Source: Nocardia sp. NBC_01329
Lineage (GTDB): Bacteria; Actinomycetota; Actinomycetes; Mycobacteriales; Mycobacteriaceae
DNA: 64,000 nt
Direction: 5' to 3'
NCBI RefSeq assembly: GCF_035956715.1
Contig: NZ_CP108381.1
Coordinates: forward strand, 1,984,001 to 2,048,000
A model generated the notes under the pieces. It was not told the DNA's origin. It ran no database searches and saw nothing but the letters and a program-made list of their open reading frames with translations. Made by a program: the position numbers and the translations under genes. Shown here piece after piece: positions 18,689-27,415 of the stretch (positions are counted from its first letter, which is position 1; each line of letters begins with the position of its first letter).

Positions 18689-19840
18689 CTACCGGATGGG
18701 CCGCCCCCGCGTCTGGTCGGATTCGTCCACGAACCAGCGTCCGGCCAGCTCCGGGAAGCGTTCGGACACTTCGGCGAGCAGGTCCGGTACCGTCAGCAGC
18801 ACCCGATCCGGCCGGGCGGCCAGCAGCTGCGCCGGGCTGATGATCGGTACGTCCGTTCCGGGCATCCGCCGGCCCTGTTTGGCCGGTGCGGCGTCGGCGA
18901 CACCGGCCAGGAGTTCGCGCCGGATGCCGGCGCGGCAGAACAATGCCACCGCCCGCGAGGCCGCCCCGTAGGCGTATACGCGCTCGCCCCGCGCGGCCGC
19001 GGATTCCAGCGTCGCTCGCAGGCTCGCGGTGTGGCGGTCGGCCGCGCGCTGCAACCCGTCGAGCGCGTCCGCCCCGTCTTCCCGGTCCAGAACCCGCCGC
19101 ACCGCGTCGTCGGATGCGGCGTCGCCGTGCACCGCCGCGAGCAGCACCGTGCCGCCGTACAGTTCGAAGTCCCATACGGTCAGCACCGACATTCCGGCGG
19201 TCGCGAGCATGTCGCGCAGTACGCGCAGCGAGTAGTACGCGAAGTGACCGTGCCGCAGCGCGTTCCACTGGCCCTGTGTGACGATCGTGTGCAACGGGTG
19301 GTACTGCAGCAGGAGGACACCGCCGGGTGCGGTGGCCGCCACCCGGCCGGCGACGGCCGCCGCCTGATCGCGTTCGTGCATGAGACCGAACGAATCCAGC
19401 ACCAGGTCCGCAGGTCGTTCGGTGACCGCGAAACCGCGGCCGGCCAGCAGTTCCAGCCAGCTGCCGCCGTGCGGACTGGCGAATTCGCGCACGGTACGGC
19501 CGCGCAGCAGTCCCGCATCCGATACCCGGCGCACCGCGTCGGCGGCCTGTTCGCGCAGTGCGCGCGGCTCTACCCCGCGCGGTTCGGCGGTCACCGTATC
19601 GTCGTGCGCGAGCTGCGCCAACCCGCAGGCGCTGCACACCACCATCGCCAGCGGATGCGCGGCCTCATCCGGTCGCGGATCGCTATCGGCCGGTGGGAAG
19701 TGATCCGCAGCGGGCATCGCACCCAGATCGAGCACTGTCACCAGGCGATCGGAACGGCAGGTCCGGCAGCCCGGCGGGTCGGCGGTAGGCGCGTCGAGCA
19801 CTGTCGCGCGTCCACCGTGCGCTGCCCCGGGCCCGCTCAT
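18689..19840 (-). CDS. C-methyltransferase-family protein with altered active-site motifs
   Basis: 383 residues with the three-part layout of NDP-sugar C-methyltransferases: an N-terminal zinc-binding region (CRTCRSD ... CSACGLAQL), a SAM domain and a C-terminal domain with AYGAASRAV. Motif I reads REFASPHGG and the family's YHEHF is RHGHF here, so the glutamate of the catalytic pair is missing. The sister gene at 22859-24106 has the normal forms. It could bind substrate without methylating or do different chemistry. Divergent from rfbC with a 14-nt gap. Confidence 0.7.
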   Translation of the reverse strand: MSGPGAAHGGRATVLDAPTADPPGCRTCRSDRLVTVLDLGAMPAADHFPPADSDPRPDEAAHPLAMVVCSACGLAQLAHDDTVTAEPRGVEPRALREQAADAVRRVSDAGLLRGRTVREFASPHGGSWLELLAGRGFAVTERPADLVLDSFGLMHERDQAAAVAGRVAATAPGGVLLLQYHPLHTIVTQGQWNALRHGHFAYYSLRVLRDMLATAGMSVLTVWDFELYGGTVLLAAVHGDAASDDAVRRVLDREDGADALDGLQRAADRHTASLRATLESAAARGERVYAYGAASRAVALFCRAGIRRELLAGVADAAPAKQGRRMPGTDVPIISPAQLLAARPDRVLLTVPDLLAEVSERFPELAGRWFVDESDQTRGRPIR

Positions 19841-19854
19841 GGCACCATCACCCG

Positions 19855-20418
19855 GTGCGAATCGAACAGGCGGAACTCGCCGATGTGTTGATCCTGGTGC
19901 CCGAACCCTTCCGCGACGACCGCGGGCTGTTCACCCGTACCTTCGATGCCGAGATCTTCGACGCCCGTCTCGGTCCGGGTGCGGCCGCCACGTTCGTGCA
20001 GGATTCGCAGTCGCGGTCGGCCCGCGGAGTGGTCCGGGGAATGCACGGGCGCGGTGGCCGCGGCGAGGCCAAACTGGTGCGCTGCGCGCACGGCGCGGTG
20101 CACGACATACTCGTCGATATCCGCCCCGGGTCGCCCACATTCGGGCGTGCTCAGGCATTCCTGCTCGACGACGCCGAGTTCCGCCACCTCTACGTTCCCG
20201 CGGGCTTCCTGCACGGTTTCCAGGCGCTCACCGACACCGCCGACGTCTGCTACCGCATCGACCGGCCGCACGATCCGGCCGAGGATCTCGCCGTCGCCTA
20301 CGACGATCCCGACCTGGCCCTGAACTGGCCGCAGGAGGCCACGCTGGTCTCCGCGCGCGATCGGGCCGCGGGCAGCTGGCGGGCTCTGCTGGAAACACAT
20401 CTCACGCACCGGCCCTGA
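19855..20418 (+). CDS. rfbC: dTDP-4-dehydrorhamnose 3,5-epimerase-like protein
   Basis: 187 residues from GTG 19855, matching the RmlC family length. It has the cupin signature segments RDDRGLFTRTF, RGVVRGMH (family RGLH, catalytic His), VDIRPGSPTFG and YVPAGFLHGF. It would epimerise C3 and C5 of a dTDP-4-keto sugar. It is the only plus-strand gene inside the nucleotide-sugar block and overlaps the epimerase gene 3' end by 17 nt in convergent orientation. No RmlA, RmlB or RmlD is visible in this window. Confidence 0.85.
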   Translation: MRIEQAELADVLILVPEPFRDDRGLFTRTFDAEIFDARLGPGAAATFVQDSQSRSARGVVRGMHGRGGRGEAKLVRCAHGAVHDILVDIRPGSPTFGRAQAFLLDDAEFRHLYVPAGFLHGFQALTDTADVCYRIDRPHDPAEDLAVAYDDPDLALNWPQEATLVSARDRAAGSWRALLETHLTHRP

Positions 20419-21430
20419 CCCGCCGCAGCGTGGCGTCGACTGCGCCCGAATCACCCAGCTGCCGAAGCCGCGCCAGCCGTACGAAGCGTCCGGTGAAGTC
20501 CGCGGCGGTCAGTCCGCCGGCGGTGTACTCGGCGTACAGCTGCGCGGCTCCCTCGGGGATGGTCCAGCGTGCCTCGAAACCCAGTTCACGTCGCGCCGCG
20601 CCGAAATCGACCCGGTAGGACCGCGGATCGGCGCCGGATTCCCCGGTGATCAGCACTTCGGATCCGGGTACCGCCTCCGCTACCGCCTGAGCGATCTCGG
20701 CGACCGTGCGGTTGTTGGTCTCGGTGCCGATGTTGTAAGCGCGGGAGTGGATCGCGTCGATCGGAGCTTCCAGGCATACCGCGAACGCTTCGGCGATATC
20801 GGCCGCGTGCACCAGCGGCCGCCACGGCGTGCCGTCCGACAGCACCTTCACCACTCCGTCGAGAACGGCGTGGCCGACCAGATTGTTGAGCACGATATCG
20901 GCGCGCAGCCGCGGCGAGAATCCGAACGCGGTCGCGTTGCGCAGGAACACCGGAGCGAAATCGGCGTCCGCCATCGCCTCGAGGTCGTCCTCGACCCGCA
21001 CCTTGCTCTCGGCGTACGGGGTGAGCGGCCGCAGCGGTGCGTTCTCGTCGACCAGGCCGTCACCGGCCGCACCGTAGACCGAGCAGGTGGAGGCGTACAG
21101 AAAGCGGCGCGTCCCGGATTCCTTGGCGAGCCGGGCCAGTCGTACCGAAGCGTGATGGTTGATGTCGTGGGTGACCTCGGGGATCAAAGCCCCCAGCGGA
21201 TCGTTGGACAGCGCCGCGAGGTGTACTACGGCATCGAATCCGGCGAGCTGGTCGATCGTCACGTCCCGCAGGTCCACGGCCAGGCCGGCCGGGTCCTGTG
21301 GTGTGGCGCCCAGGACACAGTCGGCGAACCATCCGGTGTCCAGGCCGACGACCTCATGGCCCCGGGCCCGCAGCACCGGAACCATGACGGTGCCGAGATA
21401 TCCCTGATGACCGGTGACGAGAACCCGCAC
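20402..21430 (-). CDS. NAD-dependent sugar epimerase/dehydratase (extended SDR)
   Basis: 342 residues from GTG 21430, with GGGAGG about 9 nt upstream. The Rossmann motif VTGHQGYLGTVMVPVL and catalytic YAESK fit the GalE/dehydratase group. The SVYG and AALSNDPLG segments are common in SDRs paired with RfbF-like nucleotidyltransferases and C-methyltransferases. It likely modifies C4 of a nucleotide sugar made by the adjacent cytidylyltransferase-like gene. Stop overlaps rfbC convergently. Confidence 0.8.
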   Translation of the reverse strand: MRVLVTGHQGYLGTVMVPVLRARGHEVVGLDTGWFADCVLGATPQDPAGLAVDLRDVTIDQLAGFDAVVHLAALSNDPLGALIPEVTHDINHHASVRLARLAKESGTRRFLYASTCSVYGAAGDGLVDENAPLRPLTPYAESKVRVEDDLEAMADADFAPVFLRNATAFGFSPRLRADIVLNNLVGHAVLDGVVKVLSDGTPWRPLVHAADIAEAFAVCLEAPIDAIHSRAYNIGTETNNRTVAEIAQAVAEAVPGSEVLITGESGADPRSYRVDFGAARRELGFEARWTIPEGAAQLYAEYTAGGLTAADFTGRFVRLARLRQLGDSGAVDATLRRVRAGA

Positions 21431-21432
21431 CG

Positions 21433-22083
21433 CTACACACCTCCCAGATCGAGCACGGCTTTGGTCAGTTCGAATCCCTCGGCGTATCCGGTATGGCACT
21501 GCACGCCCCGGATACGGGCCAAGCCCAGGAACGCCTCGTCGTCGAACCAGTCGCGCGGGGATTGCGAGGGATAGCATTCGGCAAGCAGCCGGGCCTTCTC
21601 CGCCGCGATTTCCGGTGTCACCGGATGCAGCACCGCCGGGCGGGGCGTATCGGTCTCCCATTTGAGGATCTCGTAGCCGAGCACCAGATGATCACGGAAC
21701 TCGGTGGTCGTGAGTTCGGCCAGCAGCCGGTGGTCCTGGTGGGCATCGCCGCGCTGCGGGGCGAAGACGATATCGGGCTCGGTGCCGCGCCGGAATCCGG
21801 CGAGGGCGTTCTTGACCCGATCCCAGTGTGCCGGAGCGCGCCCGTCCGGTACGTCCAGCACGGTCAGTTCCAGTTCGGCGCCCGCGCAGAACTGTTCGAG
21901 CGCGGCGCTCTCCTCTGCGGCACGCGCGGTGCCGCCGCCGGAGAGCACCAGCGCGCGCACCCGAAGTCCCGGATTGCCGCGGGTCAGGGTGAGCAGGGTG
22001 GCGCCCATCCCGATGGCGATATCGTCGCAGTGCGCGCCGAGCAACGCGACTTCGGTGAGCCGCGCGGGAGCGAGAGTGATCAC
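21433..22083 (-). CDS. PIG-L/LmbE family deacetylase
   Basis: 216 residues from GTG 22083 (GTGA overlap with the previous gene). Zinc-site motifs are AHCDDIAIGMG (family AHPDDxxxxxG, with Cys in place of Pro) and the downstream HQDH. Such enzymes remove acetyl groups from N-acetyl-sugar or related substrates, as in MshB or PIG-L. Inside this cluster it most likely deacetylates a sugar intermediate. Confidence 0.8.
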   Translation of the reverse strand: MITLAPARLTEVALLGAHCDDIAIGMGATLLTLTRGNPGLRVRALVLSGGGTARAAEESAALEQFCAGAELELTVLDVPDGRAPAHWDRVKNALAGFRRGTEPDIVFAPQRGDAHQDHRLLAELTTTEFRDHLVLGYEILKWETDTPRPAVLHPVTPEIAAEKARLLAECYPSQSPRDWFDDEAFLGLARIRGVQCHTGYAEGFELTKAVLDLGGV

Positions 22084-22862
22084 GAAGCGGCCCGCTCCCA
22101 GACCATCCACGGGCGGTCGCCCCGGTGATATCCGGCGTCGAGCTCGGCACGTTCCTTGAATGTGTCGGCGGGTTTCCAGAACCCGTCGTGCTGATATCCG
22201 TAGAGCCGGCCGAGCGCGGCCAACGCCCCGCAGCTGTCCTCGACCAGGTCGCCGCCTTCCGGCAGGTGGTCGAAGATCTCCTGGGTGAGTACGAAATAGC
22301 CGCCGTTCTCCCAGATCGGGAGTTTGCCGACCGCGGTGATCTGCTTGACCTCACCACTGGGCAGCACGTCCACACAGTGGAACGACGACTGCGGCGGCAC
22401 GATCATCATGGACGCCGCGGCGCCCGAGGCGGTGAACCGGTCGATCATCCGGTCGAGCGGGGCATCGGTGAGCACATCGGAATAGTTGGCCAGAAACATA
22501 TCGTCGCCCTGGAGGTGAGGGCGCACTCGCCGCAGCCTTTCCCCGATGGCCGATTCCAGGCCGGTATCGACGAAGGTGATCGTCCAGTCGGCGATATCGG
22601 AGTGCAGTAATTCGACCCGGCCGTTGCGGATGACGAAATCGTTGGACATCGTCTCCTGGTAGTTCAGGAAGAAATTCTTGATGTGGTGGGCACCGTAGCC
22701 GAGGCAGAGAATGAATTCGGTATGCCCGAAATGCGCGTAGTAGCGCATCACATGCCAGATCAGCGGACGCGGGCCCACCATCTGCATCGGCTTGGGCGGA
22801 CTGTCGCTGTCCCCACTGCGCATCCGCATTCCGTAGCCACCGCAGAACAACACGACCTTCAT
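22080..22862 (-). CDS. Glucose-1-phosphate cytidylyltransferase-like nucleotidyltransferase
   Basis: 260 residues from ATG 22862. It starts VVLFCGGYGMRMR (nucleotide loop; the family has GGxGTRL) and continues KPMQMVG, with DWTITFVDTG and ENGGYFVL further on, as in RfbF. It would make an activated sugar (CDP-glucose-like) for the neighbouring SDR and methyltransferases. ATGA overlap with the methyltransferase gene upstream. Confidence 0.8.
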   Translation of the reverse strand: MKVVLFCGGYGMRMRSGDSDSPPKPMQMVGPRPLIWHVMRYYAHFGHTEFILCLGYGAHHIKNFFLNYQETMSNDFVIRNGRVELLHSDIADWTITFVDTGLESAIGERLRRVRPHLQGDDMFLANYSDVLTDAPLDRMIDRFTASGAAASMMIVPPQSSFHCVDVLPSGEVKQITAVGKLPIWENGGYFVLTQEIFDHLPEGGDLVEDSCGALAALGRLYGYQHDGFWKPADTFKERAELDAGYHRGDRPWMVWERAAS

Positions 22863-24106
22863 CGCGCGGCTACCTCCACCGGACGAGGCGCGACCACCCG
22901 GACGGTGGGCAGCGGGAACACCAGCCGGCCACCCCATTCCTGGATATGGCCCAGTTGCGCGGTGAGTTCGGTCTCCAGATTCCACGGCAGCACCACGACG
23001 AAATCCGGCCGGTCCGCGTCGATCCGCTCCGGCGGATGGATCGGTATCCGAGTACCCGGGGTGTAACGGCCGTGCTTGTAGGGGTTGCGGTCGACCGTGT
23101 ACTCGAGTAGGTCGGGGCGGATACCGCAATAGTTCAGGAGCGTATTGCCCTTACCCGGTGCCCCGTATCCGACCACCCGCCGCCCGGCCGCCTTCTGGTC
23201 GAGCAGGAAGCGCAGCAGATCCTGACGTACCCGCTCGGCCCGGTCGCGCAGCGAGCGGTAGCCGGTCACCGAGTGCAGGCCCGCGTCCGCTTCGGCCACC
23301 AGCAGCTCCGCTACCCGCGCGGTGGGCTCGGCGACAGCCTCGGGGCGTGCCCAGATACGCAGCGATCCGCCGTGGGTCGGCAGCGTTTCCACATCCGCGA
23401 CCGCCAGGCCGGCCGTGGCCAGTGCCCGCTGTGCGGAGGCGAGTGTGTAGTACTGGAAATGCTCGTGATAGATCGTGTCGAACTGACCGTGCCGCACGAG
23501 GTCGCGCGCATAGTGCACCTCGATCGAGATCCATCCGTCCTCGGCGACCAGGGTTCGCAGGGCGCGGGTGAAACCGCGCAGGTCGGGGATGTGGGCGTAG
23601 ACATTGTTCGCCACCACCAGATCCGCGGCACCGTGTTCGGCGCGCACCTGTCGTGCCGATTCCTCGGTGAGGAATTCGGTCAGCGTCGGCACCCCGGCCG
23701 CCCGGGCGGCCGCCCCGACGTTCGCCGAGGGTTCGATACCGAGGCAGGGGATTCCGGCTGCCACCACATTGCGCAGCAGATAGCCGTCGTTGCTGGCGAC
23801 CTCCACGACGAACGATTCCGGGCCCAGCCCCAGCCGGGCGACGGCCGTGCCGGTGAACTCTCGTGCGTGCTCGACCCAGCTGTCGGAGTACGAGGAGAAG
23901 TAGGCGTATTCGGTGAACGTCTCCTCCGGGGTGATGAGCGCCGGTATCTGCAGGAGTAGACAGTCCGCGCACACCCGGAGGTGCAGCGGATAGGTGGATT
24001 CCGGCAGGTTTAGCTGTTTCTCGGAGAGGAAACTCTCACAAGGAGGTGTCGACCCCAGGTCGACCACACTGGTCAGCCGGGACGACTCACACAAACGACA
24101 ATGCAC
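22859..24106 (-). CDS. NDP-sugar C-methyltransferase
   Basis: About 415 residues from GTG 24106, which has GGAG about 8 nt upstream. The N-terminal zinc region is CRLCESS ... CADCLLLQ, motif I is VVEVASNDGYLL, the catalytic IYHEHFQYY is complete, and the C-terminal domain has VGYGAPGKGNTLLNY. These match the NovU/TylC3-type C3-methyltransferases that make branched deoxysugars. It is first in the minus-strand nucleotide-sugar run, next to the promoter region shared with the priming transferase. Confidence 0.85.
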   Translation of the reverse strand: MHCRLCESSRLTSVVDLGSTPPCESFLSEKQLNLPESTYPLHLRVCADCLLLQIPALITPEETFTEYAYFSSYSDSWVEHAREFTGTAVARLGLGPESFVVEVASNDGYLLRNVVAAGIPCLGIEPSANVGAAARAAGVPTLTEFLTEESARQVRAEHGAADLVVANNVYAHIPDLRGFTRALRTLVAEDGWISIEVHYARDLVRHGQFDTIYHEHFQYYTLASAQRALATAGLAVADVETLPTHGGSLRIWARPEAVAEPTARVAELLVAEADAGLHSVTGYRSLRDRAERVRQDLLRFLLDQKAAGRRVVGYGAPGKGNTLLNYCGIRPDLLEYTVDRNPYKHGRYTPGTRIPIHPPERIDADRPDFVVVLPWNLETELTAQLGHIQEWGGRLVFPLPTVRVVAPRPVEVAAR

Positions 24107-24532
24107 TCGGGCTCCACTCGAACGGTCACGTACATCGGCGGCGCCCCGCAGCCCCGAGAAGTAACTTCTCTGTGCCGATCGACCGAAAAATAGCACCTAT
24201 CCGGCGCATCTGCGACACGGTCCGGGAAGACTATTGCACAGAAGTGACCTATGGCATATGTTCAGCAAACCCCGTAACGAACGACCCCCGTATGACGATG
24301 TCGGCCAACCGAAAAGGGTGATTCCGCCGTATTCGACGCCCGTTTGCCACAGTCCCGGGCCGATGCTCCCATTCCTGCACTTGTGCGCGGCGGCATTGGG
24401 GGCAATACTTCTGCAACAAGATCGGTCGGTATTCGTATTTACGAGGCAGGTCTTCCTGGAAAAAGCGTGTGATCTGCTGTCGCGAACGGCAGTCGAGGGC
24501 ACGGACGTTCGAAGTTCAAGCGGGTACGTTTC
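24107..24532. promoter_or_regulatory. Divergent promoter region of the polysaccharide locus
   Basis: This gap of about 425 nt is visibly more AT-rich than its surroundings (for example 24180-24250 and 24400-24450). It separates the minus-strand methyltransferase from the plus-strand priming transferase. It should hold promoters for both arms. I could not single out convincing -35/-10 pairs, and no coding frame here has family features. Confidence 0.4.
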
Positions 24533-26023
24533 ATGGTTCTGGATCTCCGTGCGGTCGAAGGCGTTGTCGATCTGCACCTGCCGAATCCCGGTGACCGGGA
24601 CTCCTGGCGGGCCGGATATATGCGTCGGATCGCCCGGACCGATGTCGCCGTGGTCACCGGGGCCGCCCTGTGCGCGCAACTGTTCAGCATCGTCGCCGAG
24701 CATCCCCTGGGCTGGGAACTCGAGCCGCGAACCACCGCGCTCACCCTCGGCATCGTGCTCGGATGGTCGATCCTGCTGAGCTGGAACGGGTCCCGCTCGC
24801 CGCATACCGTCGGCTCGGGAAACGCCGAATACCGTCGGCTGATCTCGGCGACCCTTCAGTTGTTCGGCACGGTCGCGATCGTCTCGCTGATCCTGCGCGC
24901 CGATATCGCACACGCCCATCTGGTGGTCGCGCTGCCACTGGGGCTACTGGGCCTGGTGACGACTCGGGCGCTGTGGCGCGGGCACGCGGCCCGGCACCGG
25001 GCGCTCGGGCGTTACCGCCGCTCGGTCCTCGTCGTCGGTAGCCCGGACGCCGCCCGAGCCATCGCGGCGGCCCTCTCCGACCAGGATATGCACGGCTATC
25101 ACGTCGTGGGCGCTTGCACGCCCACCGGTGACGCCCTCGCCGAACCCACCACGTTGCGGGTGGGGCTCCGAGATGTCCCGATCGTCGGCAACGACCGCTC
25201 GGTCCGCAGCGCGGTGCGGCGCACCGGCGCCGACACCGTCGTGGTGATGGCCACCGACCGGCTCGGTCCACGCGATATCCGTCGCCTCGCCTGGGACCTG
25301 GACGCCTTCGGCACCGAACTCATCGTCGCGCCCGGGATCATGGACATCTCCGGTACGCGGATGTCGAGCCAGGTACTGGCCGGAATTCCGATGCTGCATA
25401 TCGAACGACCCCAGTACGATCGGGCGCTGTCGTTCGGTAAGGCCGTATTCGATCTCTGCTTCTCGGTCCTGGTGCTCACCGCCATCGCTCCGGTCCTGCT
25501 GGCTTTGGCGGCCGCGGTGAAATTCACCAGCGCCGGGCCGGTTTTCTATCTCTCGGAGCGGATCGGGATGGACGGCAAACCGTTCCGGATGATCAAGTTC
25601 CGCAGTATGTATGTGCGAGCCGACCGGGAAACCGCCTCGTTGATCAGCGCCAACGGCGGCAATCCGCTGTTCTTCAAACTGAAGGACGATCCGCGGGTGA
25701 CGCCGGTGGGCCGGTTCCTGCGCAAGTACAGCCTCGACGAACTCCCGCAGTTCTTCAATGTGCTGTTCCGCGATATGAGTGTTGTCGGACCACGCCCACA
25801 GGTGCGTCGTGAGGTCCACTCCTATGACGGCGTGATGCGCCGGCGATTGCTGGTGCGGCCCGGGATCACCGGGCTGTGGCAGGTCAGCGGCCGGTCCGAC
25901 CTCTCCCCGGAGGAATCGGTCGAACTCGATATCAGTTATGTGGAGAACTGGTCGATGCTGCTCGACCTGCGGATAATCGCCCGCACCCTACGGGCGGTCG
26001 CCAGGGGGGACGGAGCCTACTGA
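24533..26023 (+). CDS. Polyprenyl-phosphate sugar-phosphotransferase (priming enzyme)
   Basis: 496 residues, opening with several membrane helices and a CoA-binding-like domain (SVLVVGSPDAARAIAAAL). The C-terminal bacterial sugar transferase domain carries KFRSMYVRAD, KYSLDELPQFFNV, SVVGPRPQ and RPGITGLWQVSGRS. These are the motifs of WbaP/CpsE-type enzymes, which move a sugar-1-phosphate onto undecaprenyl phosphate to start each repeat unit. It is the first committed step for the cluster and the only polysaccharide gene driven rightwards apart from rfbC. ATG 24533 has no clear ribosome site; an in-frame ATG near 24620 is an alternative. Confidence 0.85.
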   Translation: MVLDLRAVEGVVDLHLPNPGDRDSWRAGYMRRIARTDVAVVTGAALCAQLFSIVAEHPLGWELEPRTTALTLGIVLGWSILLSWNGSRSPHTVGSGNAEYRRLISATLQLFGTVAIVSLILRADIAHAHLVVALPLGLLGLVTTRALWRGHAARHRALGRYRRSVLVVGSPDAARAIAAALSDQDMHGYHVVGACTPTGDALAEPTTLRVGLRDVPIVGNDRSVRSAVRRTGADTVVVMATDRLGPRDIRRLAWDLDAFGTELIVAPGIMDISGTRMSSQVLAGIPMLHIERPQYDRALSFGKAVFDLCFSVLVLTAIAPVLLALAAAVKFTSAGPVFYLSERIGMDGKPFRMIKFRSMYVRADRETASLISANGGNPLFFKLKDDPRVTPVGRFLRKYSLDELPQFFNVLFRDMSVVGPRPQVRREVHSYDGVMRRRLLVRPGITGLWQVSGRSDLSPEESVELDISYVENWSMLLDLRIIARTLRAVARGDGAY

Positions 26024-26049
26024 CCCCGGCCGCGGGTGCGGGCGGCCGG

Positions 26050-26196
26050 TCAGAGCAGAGCCAACGCCAGACTGATGACGGCCATGGCGACCACCCAGGC
26101 GATCAATAGTGAGCGCGCGGACCCCGGACGTTCGAATCCCGGTGCCATCACACCGGCGGATCGATGGTCCTTGTGTGTCGTGGCGACGGTGCTCAC
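26050..26196 (-). CDS. Small single-helix membrane protein
   Basis: 48 residues from GTG 26196, preceded by a very strong GAGGAGG 7 nt upstream. The N-terminal half is polar (STVATTHKDHRSAG) and the last 20 residues form one hydrophobic helix (LLIAWVVAMAVISLALALL) ending at the stop codon. It is convergent with the priming transferase. Function unknown; the strong ribosome site and the helix argue that it is real. Confidence 0.55.
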   Translation of the reverse strand: MSTVATTHKDHRSAGVMAPGFERPGSARSLLIAWVVAMAVISLALALL

Positions 26197-26417
26197 GGTC
26201 CACCTCCTCGAAAGAGTGTGTGTACCTGTCGGATACCGGCTTCCCCGATTTCGCTCGATCAATCCTCCGGTTCGATCTCCGTGCCCTGCTGTTGCCGCAC
26301 GACCCGCAGCGGTTCGTGCGGTACAGCTTGCTCAGGCGGCCTTCGTGTCACGCCCGCCAGGGAGCGCCCGCTGGGCCGGGGGACCGGCGACGATCCCGCG
26401 AGCCGGACCCGGATTCG

Positions 26418-27344
26418 TCAGCCGGTGACCTGATGGAGCGAGCGGCCGAGGGCGGTACGGAACCACTCTTGGGTCGCGCCGGTGGTGTGGCGGGTGCCCA
26501 TTGCCTCGGCGGTCAGGCTCCAGTATCGGGTGATCATCGGGTGGGCGGCCGCGTCGGTCGCCAGCCGGCGGCGGAACGCGGCGGAGTCGGGGCGGCCGCG
26601 CGCCGCCGCGTGTGCCGCCACGAGAAGGTCCAGTTCCGGGCCGGGTTCCGGATCGTCTCCGGCGTGCATGCGTTGTGCCGCCCCCGCGTGCGCGGCCGCC
26701 AGATCGGTGATCGAAGCGCGCGGGTAACGGACCGGCCTGCTGTCGGACAACCACAACCAGCGTGACATCTGCCGCCCCAGCTCCGGTTCACGCGCCAGCT
26801 CGGCCAGTTCGGCGATCGCCAGTACGTGAGCGGGTGTCGGCACACCGGTGGCCGCCGGAACGTCCATCTCCACGAAATCGTCGAAGAGTCCGGCGGGCAT
26901 GGCCGCCAGGATCCGGCGCCAGAATTCGACGAGTACATCGCGGGCCGCCCCGCGTTCGGCGGCGCCGGCGAGTCTCGACAGCACCGCTGCGCGTTCCCCT
27001 GCACCGGCCTCTTCGATGGCACGCAGGACCGCATGCCGCCACGCCAGTTCGCTCAGTTCCGCTTCCACTGCTATCCGTTCGGCGGTGACTGCGTCGCGGG
27101 TGGTGTTCTCGTCGGCGAGTACGGCGGTGATCGCGGCCAGGCCGAGGCCGACCGCACGGAGCCGTCGGATCAGTGTCAACCGGGTGAGAGCGTCGGGGGT
27201 GAACATGCGGTGGCCGCCGGTGGTCCGATGCGCCGTCAGAATCCCCTCGTCGCAGTAGAACCGGATCGTTCGTACCGGCACACCGCTGCGCCGCGCTGCC
27301 TCACCGATGCTTATCGCGTCACGAAAATATGTGATGTAGGTCAC
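26418..27344 (-). CDS. MerR family transcriptional regulator
   Basis: About 308 residues. The N-terminal MerR winged helix-turn-helix is clear (ISIGEAARRSGVPVRTIRFYCDEGIL, then TTGGHRMFTPDALTRL). A long C-terminal region follows that is larger than the classic metal-binding tail and has no cysteine motif, so it senses something other than thiol-reactive metal. It is divergent from the maleylpyruvate-isomerase-like gene, with a MerR-type promoter between them. The start is uncertain: GTG 27344 leaves the operator untranslated, while GTG 27362 would place codons over it. Confidence 0.85.
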   Translation of the reverse strand: MTYITYFRDAISIGEAARRSGVPVRTIRFYCDEGILTAHRTTGGHRMFTPDALTRLTLIRRLRAVGLGLAAITAVLADENTTRDAVTAERIAVEAELSELAWRHAVLRAIEEAGAGERAAVLSRLAGAAERGAARDVLVEFWRRILAAMPAGLFDDFVEMDVPAATGVPTPAHVLAIAELAELAREPELGRQMSRWLWLSDSRPVRYPRASITDLAAAHAGAAQRMHAGDDPEPGPELDLLVAAHAAARGRPDSAAFRRRLATDAAAHPMITRYWSLTAEAMGTRHTTGATQEWFRTALGRSLHQVTG

Positions 27345-27350
27345 TCCTAC

Positions 27351-27382
27351 TGGAACCTCCACCTGGGTGGAGTTCCTACGGT
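27351..27382 (+). promoter_or_regulatory. MerR-type promoter with dyad in a 20-bp spacer
   Basis: A perfect 16-bp palindrome CTCCACCTGGGTGGAG (27357-27372) sits between a -35-like TGGAAC (27351-27356) and a -10-like TACGGT (27377-27382). The spacer is 20 bp, longer than the usual 17. Overlong spacers with a central dyad are how MerR proteins work: the activator distorts the DNA to bring -35 and -10 into register. It points at the mycothiol-type enzyme gene at 27416 and is next to the MerR gene. Confidence 0.6.
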
Positions 27383-27415
27383 ACCGGAAAGGACCGAGTG
27401 CAGGAGGTAGGAAGA

